Positions 29,215-36,717 of a DNA stretch of 64,000 nucleotides are shown in pieces. The DNA lies in assembly GCF_018333215.1 (NCBI RefSeq), contig NZ_BORO01000004.1:62001-126000 (forward strand). Direction: 5' to 3'. The notes beneath the pieces are model-generated. The model did no database searches and was not told where the DNA came from. It saw nothing but the letters and a program-made list of their open reading frames with translations. This stretch comes from Oceanobacillus sp. J11TS1 (GTDB taxonomy: Bacteria; Bacillota; Bacilli; Bacillales; Amphibacillaceae). The position numbers were made by a program, and so were the translations under genes. The stretch's first letter is position 1. Each line of letters begins with the position of its first letter.

Positions 29215-29547
29215 ATGGAGGAACGATTTTTTGCAGCATTTATTCATTGTTTTTTTATTGCACTGGGAGTTATCATCGGAGGCTCTATTATTGGCAGCAT
29301 CGGGGATTTTGCAACGGGAGATGCAGCTTTAACTTCCATGAATCGAATTGCAGAGCGTTTAAGAATATGGGGGATTGTCGCTGCCATCGGCGGAACATTC
29401 GATGCTATTGCTAATTTTGAAAGAGGCGTGTTCGATGGAACGCCAATGGATCTATTAAAACAAATCCTATTAATTTTATCGGCGATGGGCGGCGTCAAAG
29501 TCGGTCTTATTATTATTCAATGGTTCTCACAAGGAGATGTTCCCTAA
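29215..29547 (+). CDS. ytrH: sporulation membrane protein YtrH
   Basis: 110 residues from the ATG at 29215, eight bases from AAGGAG; the longer frame to 29194 has no site. Three hydrophobic helices, with FIALGVIIGGSIIGSIGDF at the start and AIGGTFDAIANFERGVFDG in the middle. In B. subtilis ytrH and ytrI form a sigma-E-controlled pair needed for efficient sporulation, next to dnaE. Its stop overlaps the ytrI start (TAATG). I could not place a sigma-E promoter with confidence. Confidence 0.9.
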   Translation: MEERFFAAFIHCFFIALGVIIGGSIIGSIGDFATGDAALTSMNRIAERLRIWGIVAAIGGTFDAIANFERGVFDGTPMDLLKQILLILSAMGGVKVGLIIIQWFSQGDVP

Positions 29548-30050
29548 TGCATGTCCCTCCATATCATAAAAAGCCTGGCTGGCAGCTGATTTTTGTCGGT
29601 TTCTTTTTTGGAAGCATTATATCTTATATCATCTTTATTTATATGTACGGCACAATGTATGACGAAATTTTAAAAGAAAACATTGAACTATCTAATGAGG
29701 TAACGGAGCTACAGCACACGAATCAAACCTTACTAAAAGATAAAGAAGATTTAAGTGAGCAGACGAAACAACCGCTTACCATTTCAAAAATAACGATCCA
29801 AATTGAAGACCCGGATTCTGCGAAAATTGATTTATTAATGCAAGACCAGCTGCGCGCTTTAATTCATGAAGAGATTAATCATGTGATTGGTGAAGAAGTA
29901 GAACTAATATCGCGATCAGATCAGCTGCTTACCTCAACCATTGAAAATAAGGCCTTTACACTGGACGGATTGAGCTTCTACTTTGTCGTTCAACGGATTG
30001 TATATGGTCCAGAATTAAAAATATCGATTCTCCCTGATTCCGTGCAGTGA
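29547..30050 (+). CDS. ytrI: sporulation membrane protein YtrI
   Basis: 167 residues from the ATG at 29547, the same length as B. subtilis YtrI; the ATG overlaps the ytrH stop. One N-terminal membrane helix (about 15-35, LIFVGFFFGSIISYIIFIYMY) is followed by a coiled-coil-like region (45-75) and a soluble domain. It probably acts with YtrH in the mother cell at the forespore engulfing membrane. No other function is known. Confidence 0.88.
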   Translation: MHVPPYHKKPGWQLIFVGFFFGSIISYIIFIYMYGTMYDEILKENIELSNEVTELQHTNQTLLKDKEDLSEQTKQPLTISKITIQIEDPDSAKIDLLMQDQLRALIHEEINHVIGEEVELISRSDQLLTSTIENKAFTLDGLSFYFVVQRIVYGPELKISILPDSVQ

Positions 30051-30126
30051 TAAAGAAAAATATGATTACTCCAAGCCTTTATCATCCTTTTCGAGTATCT
30101 TTTGGAAAATCGTTTATATAGATAAA

Positions 30127-30166
30127 ATCCCAAGGTACTTTTCCAATTGGAAAAGTACCTTGGGAT
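30127..30166. terminator. bidirectional terminator between ytrI and nrnA
   Basis: A perfect 40-base palindrome (20-bp stem, centred on AATT) between convergent genes. A TTTTATC tract follows on the minus strand, so it best serves nrnA; the plus strand has only a weak T tract. Confidence 0.8.
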
Positions 30167-30215
30167 AGCTTCTGATTAAAACCTTATTCTTATTCCAACG
30201 CGAAAGACATACGTT

Positions 30216-31160
30216 TTAAGCATGGTTTTTACATACTTCTTCTAAATCTGCAGCTAAATCTTTTGCTTCTTCCCATGTATATATTGTTGCACCCGAAGCT
30301 AATGGATGCCCCCCGCCATTATACTTTCTAGCTATCTGATTAATAATTGGTCCTTTTGAGCGGATACGTACACGAATTTGATCCGCTTCCTCAATAAGAA
30401 AGAGCCAAGCTTTTATACCCTTTACGTCCGCAACAACTTGAACCAACTGGTTAGATTCTTCCACAGTAACATTAAATTCCTTCAACAAATCTGCAGTTAA
30501 TTTAATCACACATAAACCGTTCTCGGATAATTGGAAGTTCTGTAAAATATGACCGCTTAAACGTAAGACCTTCTCCTCCGCCTGATACAACTCATTATAG
30601 AGCGCGGTTCGGTCAAAATCATAACGAACTAATTCTCCTGCGTATTGAAATGTTTTTACTGTGGTGCTCGGGAATTTAAACCTGCCTGTATCTCCAACAA
30701 TCCCTGCATATAACAATCGAGCAGCATCATCATTCAGCGACCAGCCACGTGATTCTGCCTCTAATGCGAGTTCAACTATCATCTCTGAAGTGGAGCTTGC
30801 ATCTGTTGATACCCATTCTATATCTCCATAAGAATCTGTTCCTGGATGATGGTCAATCTTTATTAACTGTCTCCCTGTTTTATAGCGTCCGTCGTCAATA
30901 CGCGGTTGATTTGCAGTATCGCAGACAATTACTAAACTTTCTTGATACGCACTGTCTTGTACTTGATCCATATTTGCTAAAAATGCTAGAGACGGAGCAT
31001 CCTCACCTACAGCGTAAACTTCTTTTTCCGGGAAAGAATGCTTAATTAATTCTTTCAAACCTGCCTGTGACCCTATAGCATCTGGATCCGGACGAATATG
31101 ACGGTGAATGATGATTTTCTGATTTTTTTCAATCGCCTCGATAATTTTTGTTATTTTCAC
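30216..31160 (-). CDS. nrnA: bifunctional oligoribonuclease/PAP phosphatase NrnA
   Basis: 314 residues from a GTG at 31160, with AAAGGAAG upstream. DHH/DHHA1 family: HRHIRPDPDAIGSQ near 19-32, CDTANQPR near 86, the IDHHPGTDSYG metal site near 103-113, and a C-terminal DHHA1 domain with GGGHPLASGA. It degrades nanoRNAs and hydrolyses 3'-phosphoadenosine 5'-phosphate. It is the YtqI of B. subtilis, in its usual place between ytrI and ytpI, and convergent with ytrHI. Confidence 0.94.
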   Translation of the reverse strand: MKITKIIEAIEKNQKIIIHRHIRPDPDAIGSQAGLKELIKHSFPEKEVYAVGEDAPSLAFLANMDQVQDSAYQESLVIVCDTANQPRIDDGRYKTGRQLIKIDHHPGTDSYGDIEWVSTDASSTSEMIVELALEAESRGWSLNDDAARLLYAGIVGDTGRFKFPSTTVKTFQYAGELVRYDFDRTALYNELYQAEEKVLRLSGHILQNFQLSENGLCVIKLTADLLKEFNVTVEESNQLVQVVADVKGIKAWLFLIEEADQIRVRIRSKGPIINQIARKYNGGGHPLASGATIYTWEEAKDLAADLEEVCKNHA

Positions 31161-31268
31161 GACAATCTTCCTTTCATATCTAATATAACGATTATTTTCC
31201 CTAGATAAAATATCTAGAAAACGCTACAATGAACATAGTATAAAGAATATGTAGTTAGGAGCGTTAAA

Positions 31269-31562
31269 ATGGTTATCTTCCCAATTATCATTATTTTATC
31301 AGCAGTCTTTTATATCTATTATAAAGTAGCTATCTTAAAAGAGAAAAGCACATTAACGCAGAAATATTACAACGGCAGAGCAAAATCTTGCCTAGGAGCG
31401 TTCATGATAGCTTTTGCGATTAATCAATATACACTCTACCTGACAAAACTTAGTCTGTTTATTGGTGCCGTTATACTTATTTTAGGTTTCATGCAACTCA
31501 TTCGTGGTTTTAAAGAAGCTAGTCATTATCAAAAAGAGTGGAGAAGATTGCACCCAGAATAA
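31269..31562 (+). CDS. ytpI: YtpI-like membrane protein
   Basis: 97 residues, ATG after TTAGGAGCG. Three hydrophobic stretches (about 2-17, 41-56 and 62-82) and the short motif RAKSCLGAFMIAFAINQY resemble the YtpI family of Firmicutes. The function is unknown. It is divergent from nrnA with 108 bp between, and has a terminator-like hairpin 10 bases after its stop. The position beside nrnA and ytoI matches B. subtilis. Confidence 0.83.
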   Translation: MVIFPIIIILSAVFYIYYKVAILKEKSTLTQKYYNGRAKSCLGAFMIAFAINQYTLYLTKLSLFIGAVILILGFMQLIRGFKEASHYQKEWRRLHPE

Positions 31563-31572
31563 AGTGAAACTT

Positions 31573-31609
31573 CCTTCAGTGGGGGTTTTCTTTCATCCCC
31601 CATTGAAGG
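31573..31609 (+). terminator. hairpin after ytpI
   Basis: CCTTCAGTGGGGG pairs with CCCCCATTGAAGG (one mismatch) around an 11-base loop. There is little T afterward, so it is a terminator by position more than by form. Confidence 0.6.
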
Positions 31610-31623
31610 TTAGTTGAACGAAT

Positions 31624-31762
31624 CGGGCCGTTACTGGCTGTTAGATCTCCCACTTAGAAATATAATTTTTTACTCATTTTTTGAAGTGGGAGTCTTACAA
31701 AAGCCCTTCGATGGGACGAGTAATCGCAGTCCCAGTCCCAGTCCCAGCCAGTTACACTGCGA
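31624..31762. repeat. paired hairpins with hexamer repeat, possibly a transposon relic
   Basis: Two structures lie side by side. CTCCCACTT (31647-31655) pairs with AAGTGGGAG (31684-31692) around an AT-rich 28-base loop. TCGCAGT (31724-31730) pairs with ACTGCGA (31756-31762) around a loop holding three tandem CAGTCC units (31727-31744). No gene is present. A CCCACTT/AAGTGGG hairpin recalls the 3' ends of some IS200/IS605 (TnpB) elements, but no transposase remnant supports that. Confidence 0.4.
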
Positions 31763-31871
31763 TAAAATAGCCTTCTTGCCTTTCACTTTTTTACATGATT
31801 AGCGAAAAACAACTGGAATTCGTATTCTTCCAGTTGTTTTTTATTTCGTAAGCTGGATGGTCGTTTTTTCT

Positions 31872-33179
31872 TCAGCGATTAATCAGCTGTGCCATTATCA
31901 ATGCTTTTCCGACCGTTTTTTGTCCGTGCAATACTTCTACATCTATCTTAGCGTAGAGACGTCCAACATCCAGTAGTGTTGGCTTAATATGCAAAATACT
32001 ATCAATTGGAACTGGCTTGCTAAAATAAACCGTAATGTTCTCAATTGAAATTTCTGCCTTTCGTTCCAATTTCATCATTTTTTCACATGCTTCAGTAATT
32101 AAAGCTGTAAATACACCATGGGATAAGGTACCTAAATGGTTTGTCATTTGCGGGATAACATGTGCTTCAAACCAGCCTTCTTCCTGAGCATTTTGCGACA
32201 TATTATTTGAAACGATATCCTCAATAGTTTCCCCAACCTGTGGCTGCCTTTGGATCTGTTGCATTGCCTTTAATACATCTTGCCTTGAAATTACTCCTTT
32301 TAATACATGAGATCCATCCACGACAGGGACAAGTTCAATTCCTTCCCAAACCATCATATGTGCAACAGATGCCAGGGAGGTTTTTTTTTGAACCACTAAA
32401 GGCTTACGGCTCATGATACGATCAATAAATGTATTTTGATCTTTTCCTACAATATCTCGGGATGAAACAACCCCTACTACTTTCATACGGTCATCAACTA
32501 CCGGAAAGCGTGTATGTGAAGAAACTTCATTGTTAATATACCAATCCTTTACCTGCTGTTTTGTCGTCAAATAATAAGAGGATTCAAATGGCGTTGAGAT
32601 ATCTCCCACAAAGACAATTTCCTTCTTAATCAATTGATCATAAATTGCACGGTTGATCATTGCTGCGACGGTAAAAGTATCATAACTTGTGGAAATAATA
32701 GGCAATTGTTTTTCATTTGCAAGCTGTTTTACAGCGTCATCAGCATCAAATCCCCCTGTAATCAGAACAGCCGCCCCAGCCTCTAAAGCCAGCTTATGTG
32801 CTTTGAGACGATTCCCCACAATCAGTAAAGAATCCGCTTGTGTATAGCGCATCATAGCATTTAATTCCATTGCTCCGATGACAAATTTGCTTAACGTTTT
32901 ATGCAGTCCATCTCTGCCGCCAAGTACTTGTCCATCAATAATGTTTACTACCTCTGCGAAGGTCAGTTCTTCAAAATTTTCTTTCTTTTTTTGTTCAATG
33001 CGGATGGTTCCTACACGTTCTATCGTACTGACAATCCCCTGATTTTCTGCTTCTTTAATTGCACGATAAGCAGTTCCATCACTCACATTTAAATCTTTTG
33101 CTATCTGACGGACAGATATTTTACTACCTACTTGCAAAGATAAAATATGCTGCAAAATTTGTTCATGCTTGGTCGCCAT
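31872..33179 (-). CDS. ytoI: HTH-DRTGG-CBS-hotdog regulatory protein YtoI
   Basis: 435 residues. Domains in order: a GntR/DeoR-like winged helix (1-65, ISVRQIAKDLNVSDGTAYRAIKEAE), a DRTGG domain (70-180), two CBS repeats (about 190-310, ISRQDVLKAMQQ) that usually bind adenine nucleotides, and a C-terminal hotdog thioesterase-like domain (335-430) with HGVFTALITEACEKM. It is probably a ligand-sensing transcription regulator, as in B. subtilis YtoI, whose targets are unknown. It is the last host gene before the prophage. No clear terminator of its own lies downstream; the hairpins at 31624-31762 could serve. Confidence 0.88.
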   Translation of the reverse strand: MATKHEQILQHILSLQVGSKISVRQIAKDLNVSDGTAYRAIKEAENQGIVSTIERVGTIRIEQKKKENFEELTFAEVVNIIDGQVLGGRDGLHKTLSKFVIGAMELNAMMRYTQADSLLIVGNRLKAHKLALEAGAAVLITGGFDADDAVKQLANEKQLPIISTSYDTFTVAAMINRAIYDQLIKKEIVFVGDISTPFESSYYLTTKQQVKDWYINNEVSSHTRFPVVDDRMKVVGVVSSRDIVGKDQNTFIDRIMSRKPLVVQKKTSLASVAHMMVWEGIELVPVVDGSHVLKGVISRQDVLKAMQQIQRQPQVGETIEDIVSNNMSQNAQEEGWFEAHVIPQMTNHLGTLSHGVFTALITEACEKMMKLERKAEISIENITVYFSKPVPIDSILHIKPTLLDVGRLYAKIDVEVLHGQKTVGKALIMAQLINR

Positions 33180-33354
33180 CTGCCATCACCTTCTCTCAAC
33201 TGTACTACATAAAACAAATTAGTTTTATTATACAATTGATACAGATTTTTTAAAGCATAATCACGAAAAAAATATTAAATTTCTTGCTGTATCAATGTTT
33301 GTTATTAACTATTATATTACAAAAACGCAAATCAATGCACATAAACTAATTGAA

Positions 33355-33388
33355 TTGGGGCTAAAGTGGGGCTAAGTTGGGGCTAAAA
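33355..33388. repeat. three 11-bp direct repeats, candidate integrase arm sites near the prophage end
   Basis: TGGGGCTAA occurs at 33356-33364, 33367-33375 and 33378-33386 with an exact 11-bp period, in the gap between the last host gene and the first prophage gene. Three in-phase direct repeats at a phage end resemble the arm-type sites of tyrosine integrases. The attachment core itself cannot be defined, because the other prophage end is outside the window. The remainder of 33180-33441 shows no gene. Confidence 0.45.
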
Positions 33389-33418
33389 AAATACGTGGGT
33401 AGATGTTAAAAATCTATT

Positions 33419-33443
33419 AGAGAGGCTCGCTCCTCTCTTTTTT
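33419..33443 (+). terminator. hairpin at the left prophage boundary
   Basis: AGAGAGG / CCTCTCT around a six-base loop with a TTTTTT tail on the plus strand. It overlaps the stop of the replication-relaxation gene and may separate host and phage transcription. Confidence 0.55.
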
Positions 33444-34029
33444 AATACACCTGAAACTTTAACCCGTGATTCTCGCATAATGTCTTTAATTTGTTTTTGC
33501 GAACATCTGACAATGTACACCAAATCACAGTAGGTCGGTGATTGTATTGCTTGAAAATCGCATAAGAAAGATCTTTGTATTTTTTTATCTTTTCGATGTT
33601 AGTTGCCATCGTCTGCTGATTGTCTATTTCCACAAAATGATATTCCCCTCCCTTTTTAAATCTTGCATCAGCAATTATTTTGTTTTCTCCCCACCTAACC
33701 GGCCATTCCTTCTTCCAGTCTGCTGGCATGCCCAATCTTATATACAAATCATTCCGCATTAATATGTGAACGACTTCCCTTTTATTTAACTTTCCTTGAT
33801 TGGATCCGATAATTTGTTTTCCTTTATTTGAAAGATAATATATTTTCTTTTCCAGGCGCGTGGCTAGTAGCAGTTTATCCTTTTCCATCCTGGCCAATAT
33901 CCGTTGGGCGTTACGATCTCCGCCAAGATTATTTATCACCTGCAGCTGTTCTCTAGTTGCATACGTCAAATTATCCAAAGAAGACAGTATCAGTTCTTCC
34001 CTCTGTTGTCTCTTCTGCTGCGCTAACAT
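33442..34029 (-). CDS. replication-relaxation family protein
   Basis: 195 residues. An N-terminal winged-helix-like part (10-75, ATREQLQVINNLGGDRNAQRI) is followed by a nuclease-like fold stretch (EWPVRWGENKIIADARF, YHFVEIDNQQ). It matches the replication-relaxation family (PF13814), found on plasmids and prophages and named after a relaxase-like role at plasmid origins. It overlaps the FtsK-like gene by 59 bp in another frame, so the two are certainly one unit. In several Bacillus phages the same pair lies after the lysis genes. Its real role in the phage is not established. Confidence 0.8.
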   Translation of the reverse strand: MLAQQKRQQREELILSSLDNLTYATREQLQVINNLGGDRNAQRILARMEKDKLLLATRLEKKIYYLSNKGKQIIGSNQGKLNKREVVHILMRNDLYIRLGMPADWKKEWPVRWGENKIIADARFKKGGEYHFVEIDNQQTMATNIEKIKKYKDLSYAIFKQYNHRPTVIWCTLSDVRKNKLKTLCENHGLKFQVY

Positions 34030-35095
34030 AATCAGCGAACCTCCTTTTAATGTCCGTATCAGTCACGTACGGCACCTGTATGACGTGTTTGTCTGTTGTC
34101 CGATAAATAGCCCTACCTACATTATTTAATGTCTCTGCGCCCTGTTCATCTAATGCTACACGGCTGGCAACTTCTGTCGGTAATCGGAAGCTAACCTTTG
34201 CATCAGCATTTTGTTTTATTTGACGCGGCAATGTATCTGCAGTTGGGTATTGCGTTGCAAAAATCAAACGATAACCAAGTGCTCCAGCTACTCTTGCGAT
34301 GTTGGACAAAACATACTGGCAATAATCTATATCTAATTTTTCATCTTTACTCATGGATTTATGGGGTACTAATTCTGCCCCTTCATCTACAATAATGAAT
34401 TTGCGTTTTTTTATATCTGTATTTAATACATTCGTGTATCCTTTTGATTTAAAAAATGTCATGTCTCTTTCAATTTCATCAGATAATCTAGCCAGTAAAT
34501 TAAACGCGTCCAATGAATTACTAGCAATTGATTTTATCTGTCTATAATTATGCTGCGCAAACTCTAATCCTCCTTTTAGATCGATAATGTGGAATTCCGC
34601 ATTATCAGGATGATTAGTAATCAAATGGGCCATGATTAATTTGAGAAGAACAGTCTTCCCTTGTCTGGTCATCCCGGCAATTGTCATATGCGGGATCTTA
34701 TCAAAATCATGTGTAACTGGACCATCCAATGACACCCCAATAGGTAAAGTCCATCCTTCGGTTGGATTCCAATCGTATTTAACCTCTTTAGGCAACGTTT
34801 GTTTATACACCTTAATATGCAACTTCTGATTAACGAAAGACACTCCTACTGGCTTATTAAGCACCTTTTCCAATACATTTAATTTTTCATCATCCACCAA
34901 TCCATAAGGGACATGATAGCTGTACAATGTGTATTGATCAGTTCTGTGTGTCTTAAAATGTTTTGGCTCGCGATCCTTTATCTTATAATTTAAATTCCGG
35001 AATGTATGCTGAATTTTATCCTTGTCAGATTTATTCCATTTTGCAGCTACATAAATCGTAAATGCAGCCAAGCCCCCTCCTATCAATAAATCCAT
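33971..35095 (-). CDS. FtsK/SpoIIIE-domain DNA translocase-like protein
   Basis: 374 residues; the ATG at 35095 has AGGGGTG upstream. One possible membrane segment at the very N-terminus (3-17) is followed by the FtsK P-loop AGMTRQGKTVLLKL near 140-153, FHIIDLKGG, Walker B KFIIVDEGAE near 237, and the ATQYPTADTLPRQIKQN motor signature. It lacks the long linker and gamma domain of host FtsK, as do the coupling-protein-like versions on plasmids and phages. Together with the replication-relaxation protein it may serve plasmid-like DNA handling or conjugal-type transfer; this is inference. Confidence 0.85.
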   Translation of the reverse strand: MDLLIGGGLAAFTIYVAAKWNKSDKDKIQHTFRNLNYKIKDREPKHFKTHRTDQYTLYSYHVPYGLVDDEKLNVLEKVLNKPVGVSFVNQKLHIKVYKQTLPKEVKYDWNPTEGWTLPIGVSLDGPVTHDFDKIPHMTIAGMTRQGKTVLLKLIMAHLITNHPDNAEFHIIDLKGGLEFAQHNYRQIKSIASNSLDAFNLLARLSDEIERDMTFFKSKGYTNVLNTDIKKRKFIIVDEGAELVPHKSMSKDEKLDIDYCQYVLSNIARVAGALGYRLIFATQYPTADTLPRQIKQNADAKVSFRLPTEVASRVALDEQGAETLNNVGRAIYRTTDKHVIQVPYVTDTDIKRRFADYVSAAEETTEGRTDTVFFG

Positions 35096-35104
35096 GTTCG
35101 CACC

Positions 35105-35165
35105 CCTATTCGCTTTAGTATTCCTTTCGCTATTCGCACGGTTACCTATTCGTGCGTATATTCGT
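35105..35165. repeat. ATTCG-rich short repeats upstream of the FtsK-like gene
   Basis: TATTCG or close variants recur five to six times within 60 bp, including CTATTCG at about 35106, 35130 and 35146. CGCACG (about 35134) and CGTGCG (about 35151) form a dyad around one of them. The array sits between the divergent FtsK-like and Xre genes, where an operator for a regulator or a binding site for the replication-relaxation protein would be expected. Confidence 0.4.
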
Positions 35166-35168
35166 TTG

Positions 35169-35198
35169 TTGATATATGTGTATGCATCAGGGTATAAT
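35169..35198 (+). promoter_or_regulatory. candidate sigma-A promoter for the small Xre gene
   Basis: TTGATA (35169-35174), an 18-base spacer and TATAAT (35193-35198), leading to a leader of roughly 110 bases. A purine-rich G/A tract (35225-35275) lies in the leader. Confidence 0.5.
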
Positions 35199-35312
35199 TT
35201 GATACCATTTTTGGTTCACAAATACGAGGAAGGAGTGTCTTGAGGTGGAGGGGAGCGCGAGGGGAGGAGGAAAATAATTTTTCTTGTAGAATATATAAGT
35301 TGGGTGATAAAA

Positions 35313-35519
35313 ATGTTAAAAAGCCAAATTGGAAAAGTCATAGATAGCAAAGGTTTAAAACACAGATGGGTTGCTGAACAGGTCGGCGTTTACCCTACTG
35401 TTCTATCCAGGTGGGTAAATAATCGTGGGAAACCATCTATAGATAAGCTTTTTAAACTTGCACACATTTTAAATTGTAAAGTTGATGATCTATACACTTG
35501 GGAAGATGACGAAAAATAA
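35313..35519 (+). CDS. Xre-family helix-turn-helix regulator
   Basis: 68 residues from the ATG at 35313, with GGGTGA six bases before. It is a bare Cro/CI-type HTH: residues about 5-60 contain HRWVAEQVGVYPTVLSRWVN, then PSIDKLFKLAHILNCKVDDLY, the family pattern. It is the only classical phage-type repressor fold in the window and is divergent from the FtsK-like gene. It is a candidate to bind the TATTCG array or the paired operators at 36292 and 38299. The short size suggests a local regulator, not the main lysogeny repressor. Confidence 0.82.
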   Translation: MLKSQIGKVIDSKGLKHRWVAEQVGVYPTVLSRWVNNRGKPSIDKLFKLAHILNCKVDDLYTWEDDEK

Positions 35520-35528
35520 AGAGAGGGA

Positions 35529-35783
35529 TTACCTCTCTTTATCACCTAATATCACATACATGGGCGGCTCAGTATTCTCATCATCATAAGCGCCTGCCCT
35601 AATAAGGTGCATCCTCTTTAATACATATTTCTTCACTTGCATATGTTCTGGTAGCTTCATCGCTTCAAATTCTTGCTCATAATAGCCGTATGTAATTCCT
35701 GTCTGCAAATCCAAAGCATCAATAAATCTTTCATCGTCTTCATCGATAAAAGGTATAGTTATTTTGTATCGATTTTTAACCAT
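35529..35783 (-). CDS. small acidic protein of unknown function
   Basis: 84 residues; the ATG at 35783 has a strong AAGGAGG. I recognise no family. It is soluble and acidic in its first half (PFIDEDDERFIDALD), with several Tyr and Glu residues and no membrane segment. It follows the YolD-like gene on the same strand with 50 bp between, so the LexA-controlled promoter at 36217-36244 may drive it as well. Its end overlaps a hairpin (AAAGAGAGG / CCTCTCTTT, 35517-35541) shared with the convergent Xre gene. Confidence 0.6.
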   Translation of the reverse strand: MVKNRYKITIPFIDEDDERFIDALDLQTGITYGYYEQEFEAMKLPEHMQVKKYVLKRMHLIRAGAYDDENTEPPMYVILGDKER

Positions 35784-35833
35784 TAAAAAACCTCCTTGCC
35801 ATATAAATACGACAAAGAGGTGGAATTCTCCTG

Positions 35834-36172
35834 CTAAAGAATATGAACTTCCATTATGTCCTCAAATTTAATTTTGACAAAGTCGCTACCCCCTAGCTTT
35901 TCAACCACATTAATGTACTTGTCTTGATAGTTAATGCGATCTATATAACCTTGATAAAAACGAAAATCATAATCTTTGTAGTGCTTTATTTCAACAAGTA
36001 AATTGTCCTTATGCGCCATCATAAGCTGAAAGCCATTTTCCTCGATTTGTTGTTCATCCAGGATAGGTTTTTCTTTTCGATCTCTTTCTTCCCTCATTTT
36101 TCTAAGTAATTCAACTTGTTCCGGCAGCATTAATGATGTCCATTTCATTGTACCTCTATCTCTGATTTCCAT
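35834..36172 (-). CDS. YolD-like family protein under LexA control
   Basis: 112 residues from the ATG at 36172, six bases after GGAGGG; a TTG two codons earlier is possible. YolD-like proteins (PF08863) open with RDRGTMKWTSLMLPEQVELLR and contain a G-Y-I-x-R-I/V-N/D segment (QGYIDRINYQDKYINV) and a closing IKFEDIMEV, all present. They normally sit beside a Y-family DNA polymerase (UvrX/YqjW) on plasmids and prophages, but no polymerase is here. Two LexA boxes directly downstream of its promoter show SOS induction. Function is unknown; DNA damage response is inferred. Confidence 0.85.
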   Translation of the reverse strand: MEIRDRGTMKWTSLMLPEQVELLRKMREERDRKEKPILDEQQIEENGFQLMMAHKDNLLVEIKHYKDYDFRFYQGYIDRINYQDKYINVVEKLGGSDFVKIKFEDIMEVHIL

Positions 36173-36189
36173 GTACAACCCTCCAATAA

Positions 36190-36244
36190 GAACCTTTGTT
36201 CTGAACGCTTGTTCTTATTATACCAAAACGGGGACAGTTGTAAA
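36190..36244 (-). promoter_or_regulatory. SOS promoter: sigma-A elements with two LexA (DinR) boxes
   Basis: On the minus strand TTTACA (36244-36239), a 16-base spacer and TATAAT (36222-36217). Downstream lie two boxes of the Bacillus LexA form GAAC-N4-GTTC: GAACGCTTGTTC family at 36203-36214 and GAACCTTTGTTC family at 36190-36201, one base apart. They overlap the transcription start and leader, so binding would block the YolD-like gene. Confidence 0.8.
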
Positions 36245-36283
36245 CATGAAATAAATTCCTTGAAAAAAGTTTTATTTTTTGTG

Positions 36284-36312
36284 TTGACTCTAAACCTTAT
36301 AGGGTTTATAAT
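36284..36312 (+). promoter_or_regulatory. promoter with palindromic operator, first of a pair
   Basis: TTGACT (36284-36289), 17 bases, TATAAT (36307-36312). The spacer is filled by AAACCTTATAGGGTTT (36292-36307), a near-perfect palindrome. The same arrangement recurs at 38290-38318, so both units probably answer to one repressor. Confidence 0.75.
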
Positions 36313-36345
36313 AAAATTAACAAATCAAACAAAGGAGCGATTAAG

Positions 36346-36717
36346 ATGAAAAACGTTATGACAAAGGCTTGGGAAATTGCTAAGAAGGGTCAAAAGAAAT
36401 TCGGCGGAAAAGTGAGAGAATATTTAGCTGGAGCACTTAAAATGGCTTGGGCTTTGTCCCGTAAAACACGCATCACTACTTCTGCTGGCAGTCGTAATCA
36501 TAAATCTTGGGTGGCGCAAATTACTGGTAAGCATCCCAAGTTTAAACTTAATCGCTCTTTTGTTGAGAGTGTAGATTATAACATGAGCGAACGTTACTTT
36601 GATTTAGTTGATGGTATATACGAAGTTTGCGATGCTGGTTCTCGCCAATTTATTCAAATCACAAAAGGTGATGTGGTGAAAATTGAATACAGTGATGTTA
36701 TGGAGTTGGTTGCGTGA
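36346..36717 (+). CDS. phage accessory protein of unknown function
   Basis: 123 residues, ATG after AAAGGAG. The N-terminus MKNVMTKAWEIAKKGQKKF followed by GGKVREYLAGALKMAWAL is a recurring start among small phage proteins of Firmicutes, and the rest is basic and then acidic (SDVMELVA). I cannot assign a function. It is first in a unit driven by the operator-bearing promoter at 36284. The next gene starts with GTG overlapping its stop (GTGA), so the two are coupled. Confidence 0.7.
   Translation: MKNVMTKAWEIAKKGQKKFGGKVREYLAGALKMAWALSRKTRITTSAGSRNHKSWVAQITGKHPKFKLNRSFVESVDYNMSERYFDLVDGIYEVCDAGSRQFIQITKGDVVKIEYSDVMELVA

Noticed and set aside
31614-31802. 62-codon frame including PSPSPS
   Set aside because: The Pro-Ser run is simply the translated CAGTCC hexamer repeat within a hairpin region.
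33354-33400. Relic of an integrase C-terminus reading through the TGGGGCTAA repeats
   Set aside because: A TGA lies just upstream in the relevant frame and nothing integrase-like precedes it.
35240-35340. Leader peptide starting with TTG in the purine-rich leader of the Xre gene
   Set aside because: A plausible site exists, but the frame is arginine/glutamate-rich noise from the G/A tract and overlaps the Xre start.
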